Positions 34,382-44,395 of a stretch of DNA of 64,000 nt are shown in pieces. Each line of letters opens with the position of its first letter. The stretch's first letter is position 1. Below the pieces are notes generated by a model. That model saw nothing but the letters and a program-made list of their open reading frames with translations. It searched no databases and was not told where the DNA came from. Origin of the DNA: Okeania sp034190295 (GTDB taxonomy: Bacteria; Cyanobacteriota; Cyanobacteriia; Cyanobacteriales; Microcoleaceae); the NCBI GenBank assembly GCA_034190295.1, contig JAXHSW010000007.1, forward strand, positions 1-64,000, read 5' to 3'. The position numbers were made by a program, and so were the translations under genes.

Positions 34382-35407
34382 ATGTCTCGCTCTAAAGCCC
34401 TCTATTCTTATATATTAATACGTTTGCTATTAGCCCCACTTATGTTGTGGACTATTAGCACATTAGTTTTCTTGTTATTAAGAGCAACACCGGGAGACCC
34501 CGTAGATGCTATTCTTGGCCCAAAAGTATCAACTGCAACGAAAGAAGCTCTGCGAGTAGAACTTGGTTTAGATGGCTCACTATTAGAACAGTATCTTAAT
34601 TATCTAGGAAAATTACTCAGTTTTGACCTTGGCACATCAATGACAACTCGTGGGGAGTCAGTCTGGCAAATTATTCAAAATTATTTTCCTGCCACTGTAG
34701 AATTAGCAGTATTTAGTATGGCGATCGCTCTAATTGTTGGTATTACTGTTGGTTCTGTTGCAGCTTCTCACCCTGATACGAAGTTAGATATTAGTGGACG
34801 TTTATTCGGAATTATTACTTATGCAGTTCCACCTTTCTGGGCTGGCATGATTTTACAATTAATTTTTGCAGTACAGTTAAAATGGTTTCCTTTAGGTACT
34901 CGTTTTCCTATTACTGAAAACCCGCCTCCAACTATTACAGGTTTATACACAATTGACAGTATTTTTAGTGGTAATATCAATCATTTTTTCACCTCTATAT
35001 ATTATTTAGCTTTGCCGAGTTTAACATTAGGAATTTTGCTCAGTGGTATTTTTGAAAGAATAGTCAGAATTAATCTCAAACAAACATTAAAATCTGATTA
35101 TGTAGAAGCGGCTAGAGCTAGAGGTATTCCGGAATTAAAAATACTATTTTCTCATGCTTTCAAAAATGCCATGATTCCAGTAATTACAATTTTAGGATTG
35201 ACTTTTGCTGCTTTATTAGGAGGAGCAATATTAACCGAAGTAACTTTTTCTTGGCCTGGTTTAGCGAATAGATTATATGAAGCAATTAGTTCGCGAGATT
35301 ATCCTACAGTACAGGGAATTGTTGTATTTTTTGCCGGAATTGTTGTGGTAGTTAGTATTTTTATTGATATTTTAAATGCTTATATCGATCCGAGAATTAG
35401 ATACTAA
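34382..35407 (+). CDS. ABC transporter permease, DppB/OppB type
   Basis: 341 residues, the usual length for DppB/NikB permeases of peptide or nickel importers. There is an N-terminal helix, then LLRATPGDPVDAILGP (about 28-43, the family motif). Six membrane helices are predicted, with the EAA loop EAARARGIPELKILFSHAFKNA near residues 240-260 that contacts the ATPase. No partner DppC, ATPase or binding protein gene is nearby; such scattering is common in cyanobacteria. The start ATG follows a CTTCCTT run with no clear ribosome binding site. Confidence 0.9.
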   Translation: MSRSKALYSYILIRLLLAPLMLWTISTLVFLLLRATPGDPVDAILGPKVSTATKEALRVELGLDGSLLEQYLNYLGKLLSFDLGTSMTTRGESVWQIIQNYFPATVELAVFSMAIALIVGITVGSVAASHPDTKLDISGRLFGIITYAVPPFWAGMILQLIFAVQLKWFPLGTRFPITENPPPTITGLYTIDSIFSGNINHFFTSIYYLALPSLTLGILLSGIFERIVRINLKQTLKSDYVEAARARGIPELKILFSHAFKNAMIPVITILGLTFAALLGGAILTEVTFSWPGLANRLYEAISSRDYPTVQGIVVFFAGIVVVVSIFIDILNAYIDPRIRY

Positions 35408-35423
35408 AGTTATGGGAAAAAGT

Positions 35424-35506
35424 TGAGTAGGGGAGTAGGGGAGCAGGGGAGTAGGGGAGTAGGGGAGTAGGGGAGTAGGGGAGTAGGGGAGTAGGGGAGT
35501 AGGGGC
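35424..35506. repeat. 8-bp minisatellite (AGTAGGGG)n
   Basis: About ten tandem units just after the ABC permease gene, merging into a GTAGGGGCGAACGG REP-like motif. Confidence 0.9.
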
Positions 35507-35919
35507 GAACGGCCTTACAGGCGGTATGATAATAAAGGGAATTATATCACTCCGATTGTTCGGGAACCGTAGCTAGCAGATTTAATATTACTTGTCCTAA
35601 TATTAAATAGAAAATAGGGAAATAGCATCATAATTTGATATTTCATTTAATACCAATTCATGGCTATACGGTGACAAAAATAATTAGGGAATGCTTTTAA
35701 AAGTCTTTTTTAAGGAGTAGGGGAGTAGAGAAACAGGAAAGTAATTTTTTTTGCCCAATGATGTGCCTAAAATGGTAACTTTTTGAGTATTAAGAGCTGA
35801 AAAACAGGTACTTTTTCATACCTAAAAATGCTAAAAGCTCTATCTGTAAAAGCTTTTAGATTTATTCAGCAAGCTCTAATTAAAAAGGGAGCAAGATGCT
35901 CCCACTTTCTATACTTTGA

Positions 35920-36309
35920 AACCCACATTCCGCACGTCAATTTGTAACATTAAAAGTAGTATACAATTTCTATTATTGGTAAATATTGATACTGTATAAA
36001 TTACTTCTCAATAGTCAAATTCTCAGTTAAATATTAAGCATAAATACTTACTGAATTATTGATTCTTATTGACCACTATAATTTACTTTTGACTTTTGAC
36101 TTCTTACTTTTGAGTTTTGACTTTTGACTTCTTACTTTTGAGTTTTGAGTTTTGACTTCTTACTTCTTACTTTTGAGTTTTGAGTTTTGACTTCTTACTT
36201 CTTACTTCTTACTTCTTACTTCTTACTTCTTACTTCTTACTTCTTACTTTTGACTTTTGACTTTTGACTTATATTTTCATGCTACGTTTTGTCGTGCGGA
36301 ATGTAGGTT
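35920..36309. repeat. Segment flanked by 17-bp inverted repeats, containing a long heptamer array
   Basis: AACCCACATTCCGCACG (35920-35936) is matched, with one mismatch, by its inverse at 36293-36309. Inside, 36083-36271 is a run of about 27 heptamers of ACTTTTG, ACTTCTT and AGTTTTG types. The spacer 35408-36572 carries no gene; 35887-35903 is a GGGAGCA/TGCTCCC hairpin. Confidence 0.65.
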
Positions 36310-36417
36310 GAAATCTATTCGATCGCCAATCTATTAGGCATCAACTAGACAAAACAAACAAAGATTTTTTTTAGTAGTCATATAAAATATTTACCGAATA
36401 ATTAATAATTAACTAGC

Positions 36418-36570
36418 TATCAGCTCTCAGCATTTAGCTGTCAGCTAAAATTCGAGGGTTTAAGTCCCCCGCTATATTTGAAAAATTAGCGGTGCACCTT
36501 TTATGGTGGATTAAAACCCCATTATACACCTTGAGAAGCTGATAGCTGACCGCTGAGGTGCTGACTGCTA
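36418..36570. repeat. CTATCAGCTCTCAGC-bounded repeat element
   Basis: Inverted AGCTATCAGCTCTCAGC / AGCTGATAGCTGACCGC ends enclose about 80 bp with an inner TTAAGTCCCC / GGATTAAAACCCC pattern. It is related to the GTAAGCATTCAGC family but lacks its outer tips. It lies just downstream of ubiA. Confidence 0.5.
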
Positions 36571-36572
36571 TT

Positions 36573-37454
36573 TCAAAATATTAAACCCGTAATCATACCA
36601 GCCAATAATATAAAACCAATCCAAACATTTTGTCTAAAAATCTGACCGTAGGGTTTTAAAATTTCTTCTTGCCGTAATTTTCCATATTGAATAGACCAGA
36701 AAACTGTAGCAATACCAAGAGCTATCCAATAGCCAAAATGTAGCTTCATTTCTACTCCTAATACTCCCAATAAAACAGCAGTCAAAAAGAAAAATATAGC
36801 TACAGCATTAGCTGCATATTCACCAAAAAATAGAGCGCTCGAATTAACCCCTAAAAGTCGGTCATCTTCCCGATCGCTCATCGCATAAACCGTATCAAAA
36901 CCCAAAGTCCAAACAATAGTAGCGCCCCACAAAATCCAGGTAGCAGTGTCCAACTCAGCCACTGCAGCACTCCAACTAATTAATACCGCAAAACCCCAAG
37001 CAATAGATAATACTAACTGAGGTACTGGAAAAAACCGTTTGGCCAGGGGATAACAAATAATTACTGGAATTGCTGCTACCGATAGCCAAAAACTAAGTCG
37101 GTTGAGATAAAGTGCTATAACTCCAGCACAAGCAAAAGCAATAATAGCAATAACAATACCTGTTTGAATAGTCAAAGCACGGGACGCCAGGGGGCGATCG
37201 CGAGTCCTCTCCACTTCTGGGTCAATATCTCGGTCCCACAAATCGTTAATTACACAACCTGCTGCACTGGTGGCCAGAGTCCCGACAATAATTACTCCGA
37301 CTAATGGTAAGGGTGGCGTTGCATGAGTGGCCAAAAATATAGCCCATAGGGCAGGAATCATTAAAATGAAGCGTCCGGTTGGTTTATCCCATCTCAGAAG
37401 TCTGATTACTTTCATTAAAGTTGATTCTGATTGAGGAGGATAAGATTGGGTCAT
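36573..37454 (-). CDS. ubiA: 4-hydroxybenzoate polyprenyltransferase (plastoquinone pathway)
   Basis: 293-residue UbiA-family membrane enzyme. In cyanobacteria this orthologue attaches the solanesyl chain to 4-hydroxybenzoate for plastoquinone. The two Asp-rich prenyl-diphosphate sites are visible: NDLWDRDID (about 70-78) and YAMSDREDD (about 190-198). About eight membrane helices are predicted. The start codon ATG of 37452-37454 is itself the ATG in the AACTGAAATGAC terminus of a dispersed repeat that abuts the gene, so its leader is repeat-derived. ppx is divergent, as often seen in cyanobacteria. Confidence 0.93.
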   Translation of the reverse strand: MTQSYPPQSESTLMKVIRLLRWDKPTGRFILMIPALWAIFLATHATPPLPLVGVIIVGTLATSAAGCVINDLWDRDIDPEVERTRDRPLASRALTIQTGIVIAIIAFACAGVIALYLNRLSFWLSVAAIPVIICYPLAKRFFPVPQLVLSIAWGFAVLISWSAAVAELDTATWILWGATIVWTLGFDTVYAMSDREDDRLLGVNSSALFFGEYAANAVAIFFFLTAVLLGVLGVEMKLHFGYWIALGIATVFWSIQYGKLRQEEILKPYGQIFRQNVWIGFILLAGMITGLIF

Positions 37455-37752
37455 TTCAGTTATCAGTTATCAGTTATTAGTTATCAGTTAGGTGCATCTC
37501 AATAGACATCTCCAGAAAAGAGGGAGTAGGCAGTAGGCAGTAGGCAGTAGGGAACCCACCCCTAACCCCTCCCAGGAGGGGAAAGAATTGATAATTTATG
37601 TGGGAGAATTGATTTTATTTTTTATTATTGGAGATGTCTAATGCATGAATAAAGCCAAAAATTTATCGCTTTTAGGCAACAGGGAACAGGCAACAGGCAA
37701 TAGGGAATATATAGGAAAAAAGTCTTTTTGCACATATTTAGAGATGCACCCT
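37450..37752. repeat. Nested repeats in the ubiA-ppx spacer
   Basis: 37450-37489 is the inverse of the AACTGATAACTGAAATGAC repeat end. An element bounded by GGTGCATCTC and GAGATGCACC (about 37490-37752) encloses a second one bounded by TAGACATCTCC and GGAGATGTCTA (about 37503-37640), whose homologue lies at 57714-57825. A CCCCTCCCAGGAGGGG hairpin is inside. Confidence 0.7.
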
Positions 37753-37996
37753 ATCAGTTAGTCTCATAAGGTCGTAACTTTCCTAGAGAATGCTACGCAG
37801 ATGTTAACAGTACCTCTAGCTTCAGCCAGAAGTTTGAAATACTGAAGTTTGTTTTTTTATTTCCTTTGATACCTTAAATAATGGTGTTTTGTCAAGGGGA
37901 AAAGGCCATATTATTGATTTTCAATCATCATCACTCAGATGACATTATTTAATTTAAAATTTAGGCAACTTGTAAATTTAAACACATTTATAAAAT

Positions 37997-39631
37997 ATGG
38001 TTACATCTGTTCCTTTAGTAAAAATACCCTTGAGACCGGAAAACCGAGAGCGTATCTTGGCAGCAATAGATATGGGTACTAACTCTCTACATTTAGTAAT
38101 AGTGAAAATAGACCCCACTTTACCTACTTTTACAATTATTGACCGAGACAAAGAAACGGTAAGACTCGGAGAATGTGAAGCGAATGGTAATTTGAAAGCA
38201 GAAGTCATGGATAGAGCGATCGCTACCTTAGAGCGCTTCCAAAAAATTGCTAAAAGTGCCAATGCGGAACAAATTATTGCTGTCGCTACCAGTGCTATAC
38301 GAGAAGCACCCAATGGCAAAGAGTTTCTCAATAAAATTGCTGATGAGTTAGACTTATATGTTAACTTAATTTCTGGTCAAGAAGAAGCGCGCCGAATTTA
38401 TCTAGGAGTGCTTTCTGCTATGGAATTTAACAATAAACCCCATGTCATCATTGATATTGGTGGGGGTTCCACAGAGTTAATATTAGGTGACGGTAATGCA
38501 CCCCGAACTCTGAGCAGTACCAAGGTAGGTGCAGTACGTTTGACCAAAGAATTTGTCTCTACTGACCCCATTAGCAAAATAGAATTTGCCTATCTGCGAG
38601 CTTACATTAGGGGTTTATTGGAACGTCCGACAGAGGAGTTATTAGCTAATATCCAGAAAGGTGAAAAACCACAGTTAGTGGGTACTTCTGGCACTATTGA
38701 AGCGTTGGCGAATATTCATGCTTATGAAAAATTCGGGAATGCACCGACTCCCCTAGCAGGTTATCAGTTTAGTTTAGCTGAGTTGGAAGGGTTAGTTAAT
38801 AAGTTGAAAAAGCTGTCAGTCTCCGAACGGGAAGATATACCGGGAATGTCACAGAAGCGCTCGGAAATTATTTTGGCAGGTGCTTTAGTATTACAAGAGG
38901 CAATGAGTTTATTGGGAATGAAGTCAATAACTGTTTGCGAACGTAGTTTGCGGGAGGGGGTAATAGTTGACTGGATGTTGAATCATAGTTTGATATACGA
39001 TCGCCTCCGTTTCCAAAGTTCCATTCGTCAGCGTAATACCCTAAAAATTGCTCAAAAATACCAAGTCAATTTGGAATATAGCGAGCGAGTTGCTTCTTGG
39101 GGGTTACATTTATTTGACCAAACTCAAGGTGTACTGCATCAGTGGGGGAGTGATGAACGGGAGTTATTATGGGCAGCCGGAATTTTGCATAACTGTGGTG
39201 TATATGTGAGTCATTCATCCCACCATAAACATTCTTATTATTTGATTAGGAATGGTGAATTATTGGGTTATAGTGAAATTGAGATTGAAGCAATTGCTAA
39301 TTTAGCTCGCTATCACCGTAAGAGTTTACCGAAGAAAAAACATGAAAATTATCAAAATTTACCCAAAAAATATCAACAGATGGTGTCTCAGTTGAGTGCG
39401 TTGTTGCGGTTAGCGATCGCTTTAGACCGACGACAAAAAGGAGCGATCGCTGATGTAAAATGTGAGTTAGATCGAGATAAACAGGAATTTTATATGTGGT
39501 TACAACCAGCTCACCCTAAAGATGACTGTGCTTTGGAATTGTGGAATTTAGATTACAAGAAGGAGGCGTTTGAACAAGAGTTTGCTTTGAAGTTGATAGC
39601 AAAGTTGGAACCTATGATGGCATCTGTATAG
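37997..39631 (+). CDS. ppx: Exopolyphosphatase, Ppx/GppA family
   Basis: 544 residues. It degrades inorganic polyphosphate from chain ends (and may hydrolyse pppGpp). ASKHA ATPase-fold motifs are visible: AAIDMGTNSLHLVIV (about 21-35), ATSAIREAPNG (about 95-105), VIIDIGGGSTELILG (about 151-165) and GTSGTIEALA. The C-terminal half is an HD-like helical domain (GILHNCGVYVSHSSHH near residue 395). The start ATG at 37997 is followed by a short leader before the conserved core. Confidence 0.93.
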   Translation: MVTSVPLVKIPLRPENRERILAAIDMGTNSLHLVIVKIDPTLPTFTIIDRDKETVRLGECEANGNLKAEVMDRAIATLERFQKIAKSANAEQIIAVATSAIREAPNGKEFLNKIADELDLYVNLISGQEEARRIYLGVLSAMEFNNKPHVIIDIGGGSTELILGDGNAPRTLSSTKVGAVRLTKEFVSTDPISKIEFAYLRAYIRGLLERPTEELLANIQKGEKPQLVGTSGTIEALANIHAYEKFGNAPTPLAGYQFSLAELEGLVNKLKKLSVSEREDIPGMSQKRSEIILAGALVLQEAMSLLGMKSITVCERSLREGVIVDWMLNHSLIYDRLRFQSSIRQRNTLKIAQKYQVNLEYSERVASWGLHLFDQTQGVLHQWGSDERELLWAAGILHNCGVYVSHSSHHKHSYYLIRNGELLGYSEIEIEAIANLARYHRKSLPKKKHENYQNLPKKYQQMVSQLSALLRLAIALDRRQKGAIADVKCELDRDKQEFYMWLQPAHPKDDCALELWNLDYKKEAFEQEFALKLIAKLEPMMASV

Positions 39632-39736
39632 TTTTCATAGTTTTCGGTAATACCATTTCTCAAAAAGAATGCTATACTTATGCAAAACTTCCGGTGGTGG
39701 TGCATTGTAATTATTTTGGTCAAGGACAAAAACAGT

Positions 39737-39753
39737 GGGAGCATCTTGCTCCC
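39737..39753. repeat. GGGAGCA/TGCTCCC hairpin
   Basis: 7-bp stem with a 3-base loop between ppx and the Uma2 gene; the same sequence, inverted, is at 35887-35903. Confidence 0.6.
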
Positions 39754-39883
39754 ATGAAGTAGTACTATTTATCCCCATCTACACATTACTATGCAAGACT
39801 ACCAAAATGCTTAGTTTTCTATTTTAATGAATAAATAAAATGCTTAGTTTCCTATTTCTAGATATATCTCAGGAGGCAAAATT

Positions 39884-40549
39884 ATGCTAGAAACTAACAT
39901 CAAAACTCTACCACTAGAAAATGGCGATCGCCTAACTCGTCCAGAATTTGAGCGACGTTACGCCATAATGTCTGATGTCAAAAAAGCTGAATTAATAGAA
40001 GGAGTTGTATATATGAGTTCTCCGGTACGCATTACCCACGGAACACCTCACGCTCATATTATGGGGTGGTTATTTCTGTATTCAATAGCGACTCCAGGTG
40101 TTACTCTAGCAGACAATACTACAGTACGCCTTGATGCTGATAACGAAGTACAACCGGATGCTTTATTACGCATCGAAACTGGAGGCAACTCAATTATTAG
40201 TACAGATGGCTATATTGAAGGGGCACCAGAATTTATTGCTGAAGTTGCTAGTAGTAGTGCTTCCTATGACTTAGGAGAAAAATTGAAAGTTTATCGACGC
40301 AACCAAGTACAAGAATATTTAGTCTGGCAAGTTTACGAACAAAAAATTGATTGGTTTCGGTGGCGAGGGGGAAAATATATTAATTTGCCAATAGATGCAG
40401 AGGGTATGATTAAAAGTGAAATTTTTCCCGGTTTATGGTTATCGGTATCTGGTTTAATTTCAGGTAATTTACTAGAAGTACAGTCGGGGTTGCAAAAAGG
40501 TTTAAAAACATCCGAACATCAGGAATTTTTAGCACAGTTAAATAAGTAA
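39884..40549 (+). CDS. Uma2 family (DUF820) endonuclease-like protein
   Basis: 221 residues of the PD-(D/E)XK-like Uma2/DUF820 fold, greatly expanded in cyanobacteria. Matching features are RPEFERRYAIMSDVKKAELIEG near the start, VQPDALLRIE (about 85-94, active-site Asp), EFIAEVASSSASYD (about 112-125, active-site Glu) and KLKVYRRNQVQEYLVW. Function in vivo is unknown. A strong AGGAGG ribosome binding site lies 9 bases before the ATG. Confidence 0.9.
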   Translation: MLETNIKTLPLENGDRLTRPEFERRYAIMSDVKKAELIEGVVYMSSPVRITHGTPHAHIMGWLFLYSIATPGVTLADNTTVRLDADNEVQPDALLRIETGGNSIISTDGYIEGAPEFIAEVASSSASYDLGEKLKVYRRNQVQEYLVWQVYEQKIDWFRWRGGKYINLPIDAEGMIKSEIFPGLWLSVSGLISGNLLEVQSGLQKGLKTSEHQEFLAQLNK

Positions 40550-40640
40550 TAATATATTTGGTTAAATACTTATCATACATTTGGGGGTGGGGAGTGTGGG
40601 GAGTGTGGGAGTAGAGGAGATTGAAGTAATTAACGCAAGA

Positions 40641-40722
40641 TTTTTCCTTCTTCCTTCTTCCTTTTAACTTCTTCCTTCTTCCTTCTTCCTTTTAACTTCT
40701 TCCTTCTTCCTTCTTCCTCATG
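40641..40722. repeat. CTTCCTT-type low-complexity repeat
   Basis: Tandem TTCCTTC and TTTTAACTTC units between convergent genes, preceded by GGGGAGTGT units at about 40585-40610. Confidence 0.75.
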
Positions 40723-40727
40723 AACGA

Positions 40728-42587
40728 TCAATAATAAACTTGATTTCTACCAGCATTTTTAGCATTGTATAGAGCAATATCTGCTGCTTCTAGTAATATT
40801 TGAGGATTAGAGTCATTAGAGCAGCAACTATTTGCCACTCCTAAACTACTTGTCACAAACTTACTCACTGGCGAAGCTGTATGGGGAATTTTTAAAGCTT
40901 CAATTTGTGCTCTAATATCTTCTGCAACCTTCAGCGCTCCTTCTATAGGAGTATTTGGCAGTACAACCACAAACTCTTCACCCCCATATCTAGCAACAAA
41001 ATCTCCCGGTCGTTTCACTGCAGCACTAATAGTTTGAGCCACCTGTTGCAAACATTTGTCTCCCTGCTGATGACCGTAAGTATCGTTGTAAGGCTTAAAA
41101 TAATCTATATCCACCATAATTATTGACATAGAAGCATTATCCCGTGTCACCCTTTTCCACTCTTGGTCTAGTTTTTCCTCAAAGTGGCGACGGTTACAAA
41201 TTCCTGTCAAACCATCAACATAAGCTATTTCTTTTAATTCTTGATTTAGTTTTTCTAAACGATGATAAAGTTGAGCTTGTTGAATAGCGATCGCTATCTG
41301 AGTTGCCAAGCGTCTCAATAGATCGGTGTCTGAGATTTGCCATTGTCGTTTATGAGTACATTGATGAGCTACTATTAATCCCCATGCAGTAGTTTCCGAA
41401 CCTTGTTTTTCCCCTTCTTCATTAATTAAAATTGGCAATACCATACTTGCTTTGACTTGAAACTGTTTGAGTAGATTGACATGGCATTTGTTTATATCTG
41501 GGTTTTCAACATCTTCTATTATACTAATATAACCTTGTTTATAGCGCTCTATAATATCTGTATTTGGGAAACATGGATCGTCAATAATTTCACCTAAAAT
41601 TGGATTGCTACCTACTGCTACAGATTCTTTTTCTACGATACCTTTTCCGTCTTCCAAAAAACGATAAATTAAGACGCGATCGCACTCCAAAAAAAACCGT
41701 ACTGACTCTACTGTAGTCTCTAATATTTCATCCAAATTTAAAGATTGATGAATCCGGTCTAGAATAACTCCTAATAAACGCTCTTTTTCTCTAAGTTCCT
41801 CCACAGCTAACTCTGCTTTTTTACGATCTGTAATATCTAGCACTGTACCGAATATGCCTATAGGTTTTGAGTTATTATCTACAACTAAAGTAGCCTGAGT
41901 ATAAATATATCTTAATGTACCATCTGCTTGAATAATTTTATATTCACATTCACAACTTTCTGCCTTTTCTAAGATTAAAATCATATTTTTATCCCATAAT
42001 TGTTGGCTTTCGAGAGTAAACATTTCAACCCATTCTTGATAAGTTGGTTCTCCTCTGTTAGGGTTGAGGCCAAAAATGCGAAAGACTTCATCTGACCAAG
42101 TTATTTTTTGCGTCTTTAAGTCATATTCCCAGTTCCCTAAATGAGCAATTTTTTGTGCTTCTTGTAGCTTTGCTTTGCTTTCTTTTAAAGCCTTTAAACT
42201 TTGATTTTTCTCAAATGTATAGCGAACTATTCGATTTAATGTAGAACCGTTAATTTCTGATTTATTCAAGTAATCTGTTGCCCCTTTCTTCATTAAATCC
42301 ATCTCTAATTCTTGATTTTTTGTATTTGTGAGTAATACAATTGGTGTTTGGCAACCTTGATTAATGGCTGTTTGAAGTATTTTTAACCCTTTTGTTTCTC
42401 CAAGTTGATAGTCAAGCAAACAAATATCATGTTGATTCTTTTTCATTGCAGTTAATCCTGTTTTATAGGTATTTTCCCAGTCTAGTAATATTTTTGGTGA
42501 TTTTACCTGTGACAGTAAGTCATAGATCAGAATAAAATCTTCTTGATTCTCTTCTATTAAAAGGACTTTAATTACACCTTTATTCAT
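40728..42587 (-). CDS. REC-PAS-GAF-GGDEF diguanylate cyclase, possible DXCF cyanobacteriochrome
   Basis: 619 residues: a receiver domain (1-125, phospho-acceptor Asp59 in CLLDYQLG), a PAS domain with PAC (about 145-258), a GAF domain (about 275-440) and a GGDEF domain (about 452-619). The cyclase site is intact (RYGGEEF, 533-539), so it should make cyclic di-GMP. The GAF domain has a DPCF motif (Cys339) and a Cys-His pair (368-369, INKCHVNLL), the two cysteines used for bilin attachment in DXCF cyanobacteriochromes. Light control of cyclic di-GMP is therefore plausible, but many related GAF domains bind no bilin. Monocistronic on the minus strand. Confidence 0.85.
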   Translation of the reverse strand: MNKGVIKVLLIEENQEDFILIYDLLSQVKSPKILLDWENTYKTGLTAMKKNQHDICLLDYQLGETKGLKILQTAINQGCQTPIVLLTNTKNQELEMDLMKKGATDYLNKSEINGSTLNRIVRYTFEKNQSLKALKESKAKLQEAQKIAHLGNWEYDLKTQKITWSDEVFRIFGLNPNRGEPTYQEWVEMFTLESQQLWDKNMILILEKAESCECEYKIIQADGTLRYIYTQATLVVDNNSKPIGIFGTVLDITDRKKAELAVEELREKERLLGVILDRIHQSLNLDEILETTVESVRFFLECDRVLIYRFLEDGKGIVEKESVAVGSNPILGEIIDDPCFPNTDIIERYKQGYISIIEDVENPDINKCHVNLLKQFQVKASMVLPILINEEGEKQGSETTAWGLIVAHQCTHKRQWQISDTDLLRRLATQIAIAIQQAQLYHRLEKLNQELKEIAYVDGLTGICNRRHFEEKLDQEWKRVTRDNASMSIIMVDIDYFKPYNDTYGHQQGDKCLQQVAQTISAAVKRPGDFVARYGGEEFVVVLPNTPIEGALKVAEDIRAQIEALKIPHTASPVSKFVTSSLGVANSCCSNDSNPQILLEAADIALYNAKNAGRNQVYY

Positions 42588-43769
42588 CGAAAAATTTAGT
42601 TTTTACAATAAAATTTATTAAAAAATATGAGTGTTTAAAAATTAATAAAAAATCATATTTTATCTTATCTAAAGGACTGGAAAAGGTTATAGCTTGAGTT
42701 TCAGTGATACCAGTAATACTAATTAAGCAGATTTTTGCGGGAGAAAATCATATTTTCTTGAGGTATTTAATCATTATTGTTTGACTTTTGGGGAACTTTA
42801 CATTTTATATTATCTCCCTTTTTTGTAGTTATTGTGGTGACTTATGAATGAAGTTACTCGTGATTTTTTGATATTAATAATGTGAGTCATTGAGCTTCGA
42901 TCGGGTGAGTTAGTCAACTAAGATCGAGTGAAGTAGATGAGTAAACTTTTGCGATCGGCATCACATTCTTCTCTATTTTAAGTATTTTTATTTTTTGTTT
43001 TTTATTTCATAGGTAGGGTTTGCGTATGGAAAGCCTTTTAGTGGGGGTAGGAAACAGGAGACAGAAAAAAGAAGACAGAAGACAAGAGAAAACCAACCCT
43101 TAACCCCTCCGGTGGAGGGGGAGACAGCTATACTGGAGACAGCTATACTGGAGAAATGGGAATGAGCGAGGAGGTAGGATTCAACAATTAATAATTAATA
43201 ATTACCTCTCCTTGAAAAGAAGAGGGTAAGGATTCCGGAGGAAATGCTTACAGAAGAGGATTGACTAATAATGAAAATTTTTATTTATTATCCCCTTAAA
43301 AGGGGAGGCTTTAAACAATAATTTTTCGGTAAGGGAGTAGGTAGGGACAACGTCAGTATGAATTATTCTATTGTGGTGAATAAAAAATAAATTATTTAAC
43401 GAGGAGGAGAAGTAGGAAGACCTATAATTATACTGCGATAATATTCTTCACTTTGGTGCAGTAAAATATCTACACATAATATTCAACTATTTACTTTTCT
43501 GTTGCAGTTCTTATATTTACTATTTCTATTTCCAAACTGTGAATACATAAATTTAGCTCCAGGCGATCGTCAAAATACTTAATTGCCGGAAGATAATAAA
43601 TAAAAGAAAAATTCCTTTATTTAACAGAAATTAGCATCACAGAGATAGAGTATTCAACAATTAATGTAAGCATTCAGCTGTCAGCCATCAGCCATCAGCT
43701 ATTACTTTTCGTTTTACATAAAAGCTTTATTTAAAATCCAGAGCGATCGCCAATCGCGTAGGTTGGTTT

Positions 43770-44395
43770 GAGAGAAACGAAACCCAACATATACAAAGTT
43801 GTTTTTGGGTTTGCGAGGGCGTCATCTTACGAAAATTGTTCATGGAGAAAACCTCCTAAGACGACACTTTCACGCAACGCAACAGATACATCTTGGTGTT
43901 GGGTTTCCTGAAGATCAACCCAACCTACAAATTGCCGAGAATGTCTCACCCTACCTCAACTGTGGTCTACCGAAATGAAAAGTGCTGTAGTACTTTGGCA
44001 GATTTATTGAGTTGGTTGAACAATTGTTGAAGAAGGCAGAAAGAAGGCAGGTTGAGAGAAACGAAACCCAACATATACAAAGTTGTTTTTGGGTTTGCGA
44101 GGGCGTCATCTTACGAAAATTGTTCATGGAGAAAACCTCCTAAGACGACACTTTCACGCAACGCAACAGATANNNNNNNNNNNNNNNNNNNNNNNNNNNN
44201 NNNNNNNNNNNNNNNNNNNNNNNNNNNNNNNNNNNNNNNNNNNNNNNNNNNNNNNNNNNNNNNNNNNNNNNNCCCAACCTACAAATTGCCGAGAATGTCT
44301 CACCCTACCTCAACTGTGGTCTACCGAAATGAAAAGTGCTGTAGTACTTTGGCAGATTTATTGAGTTGGTTGAACAATTGTTGAAGAAGGCAGCG
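43770..44395. repeat. 284-bp tandem duplication containing an assembly gap
   Basis: GAGAGAAACGAAACCCAACA starts copies at 43770 and 44054. They are near-identical up to the gap and again after it, to GAACAATTGTTGAAGAAGGC. In copy 1 the stretch matching the gap is only 30 bp (43889-43918), so the 100 Ns probably overstate its size. Confidence 0.85.
44173..44272. other. Assembly gap (100 N) in the second copy of a tandem duplication
   Basis: Exactly 100 unknown bases. By comparison with copy 1 about 30 bp are expected. Confidence 0.95.

Noticed and set aside
36440..36480. A tRNA T-arm-like GGTTTAAGTCCCC segment
   Set aside because: No cloverleaf with acceptor, D and anticodon arms can be drawn around it.
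44052..44384. Reading frames across the 44.2-kb gap
   Set aside because: They cross 100 N of uncertain size, and the intact first copy of the duplication has no long frame there.
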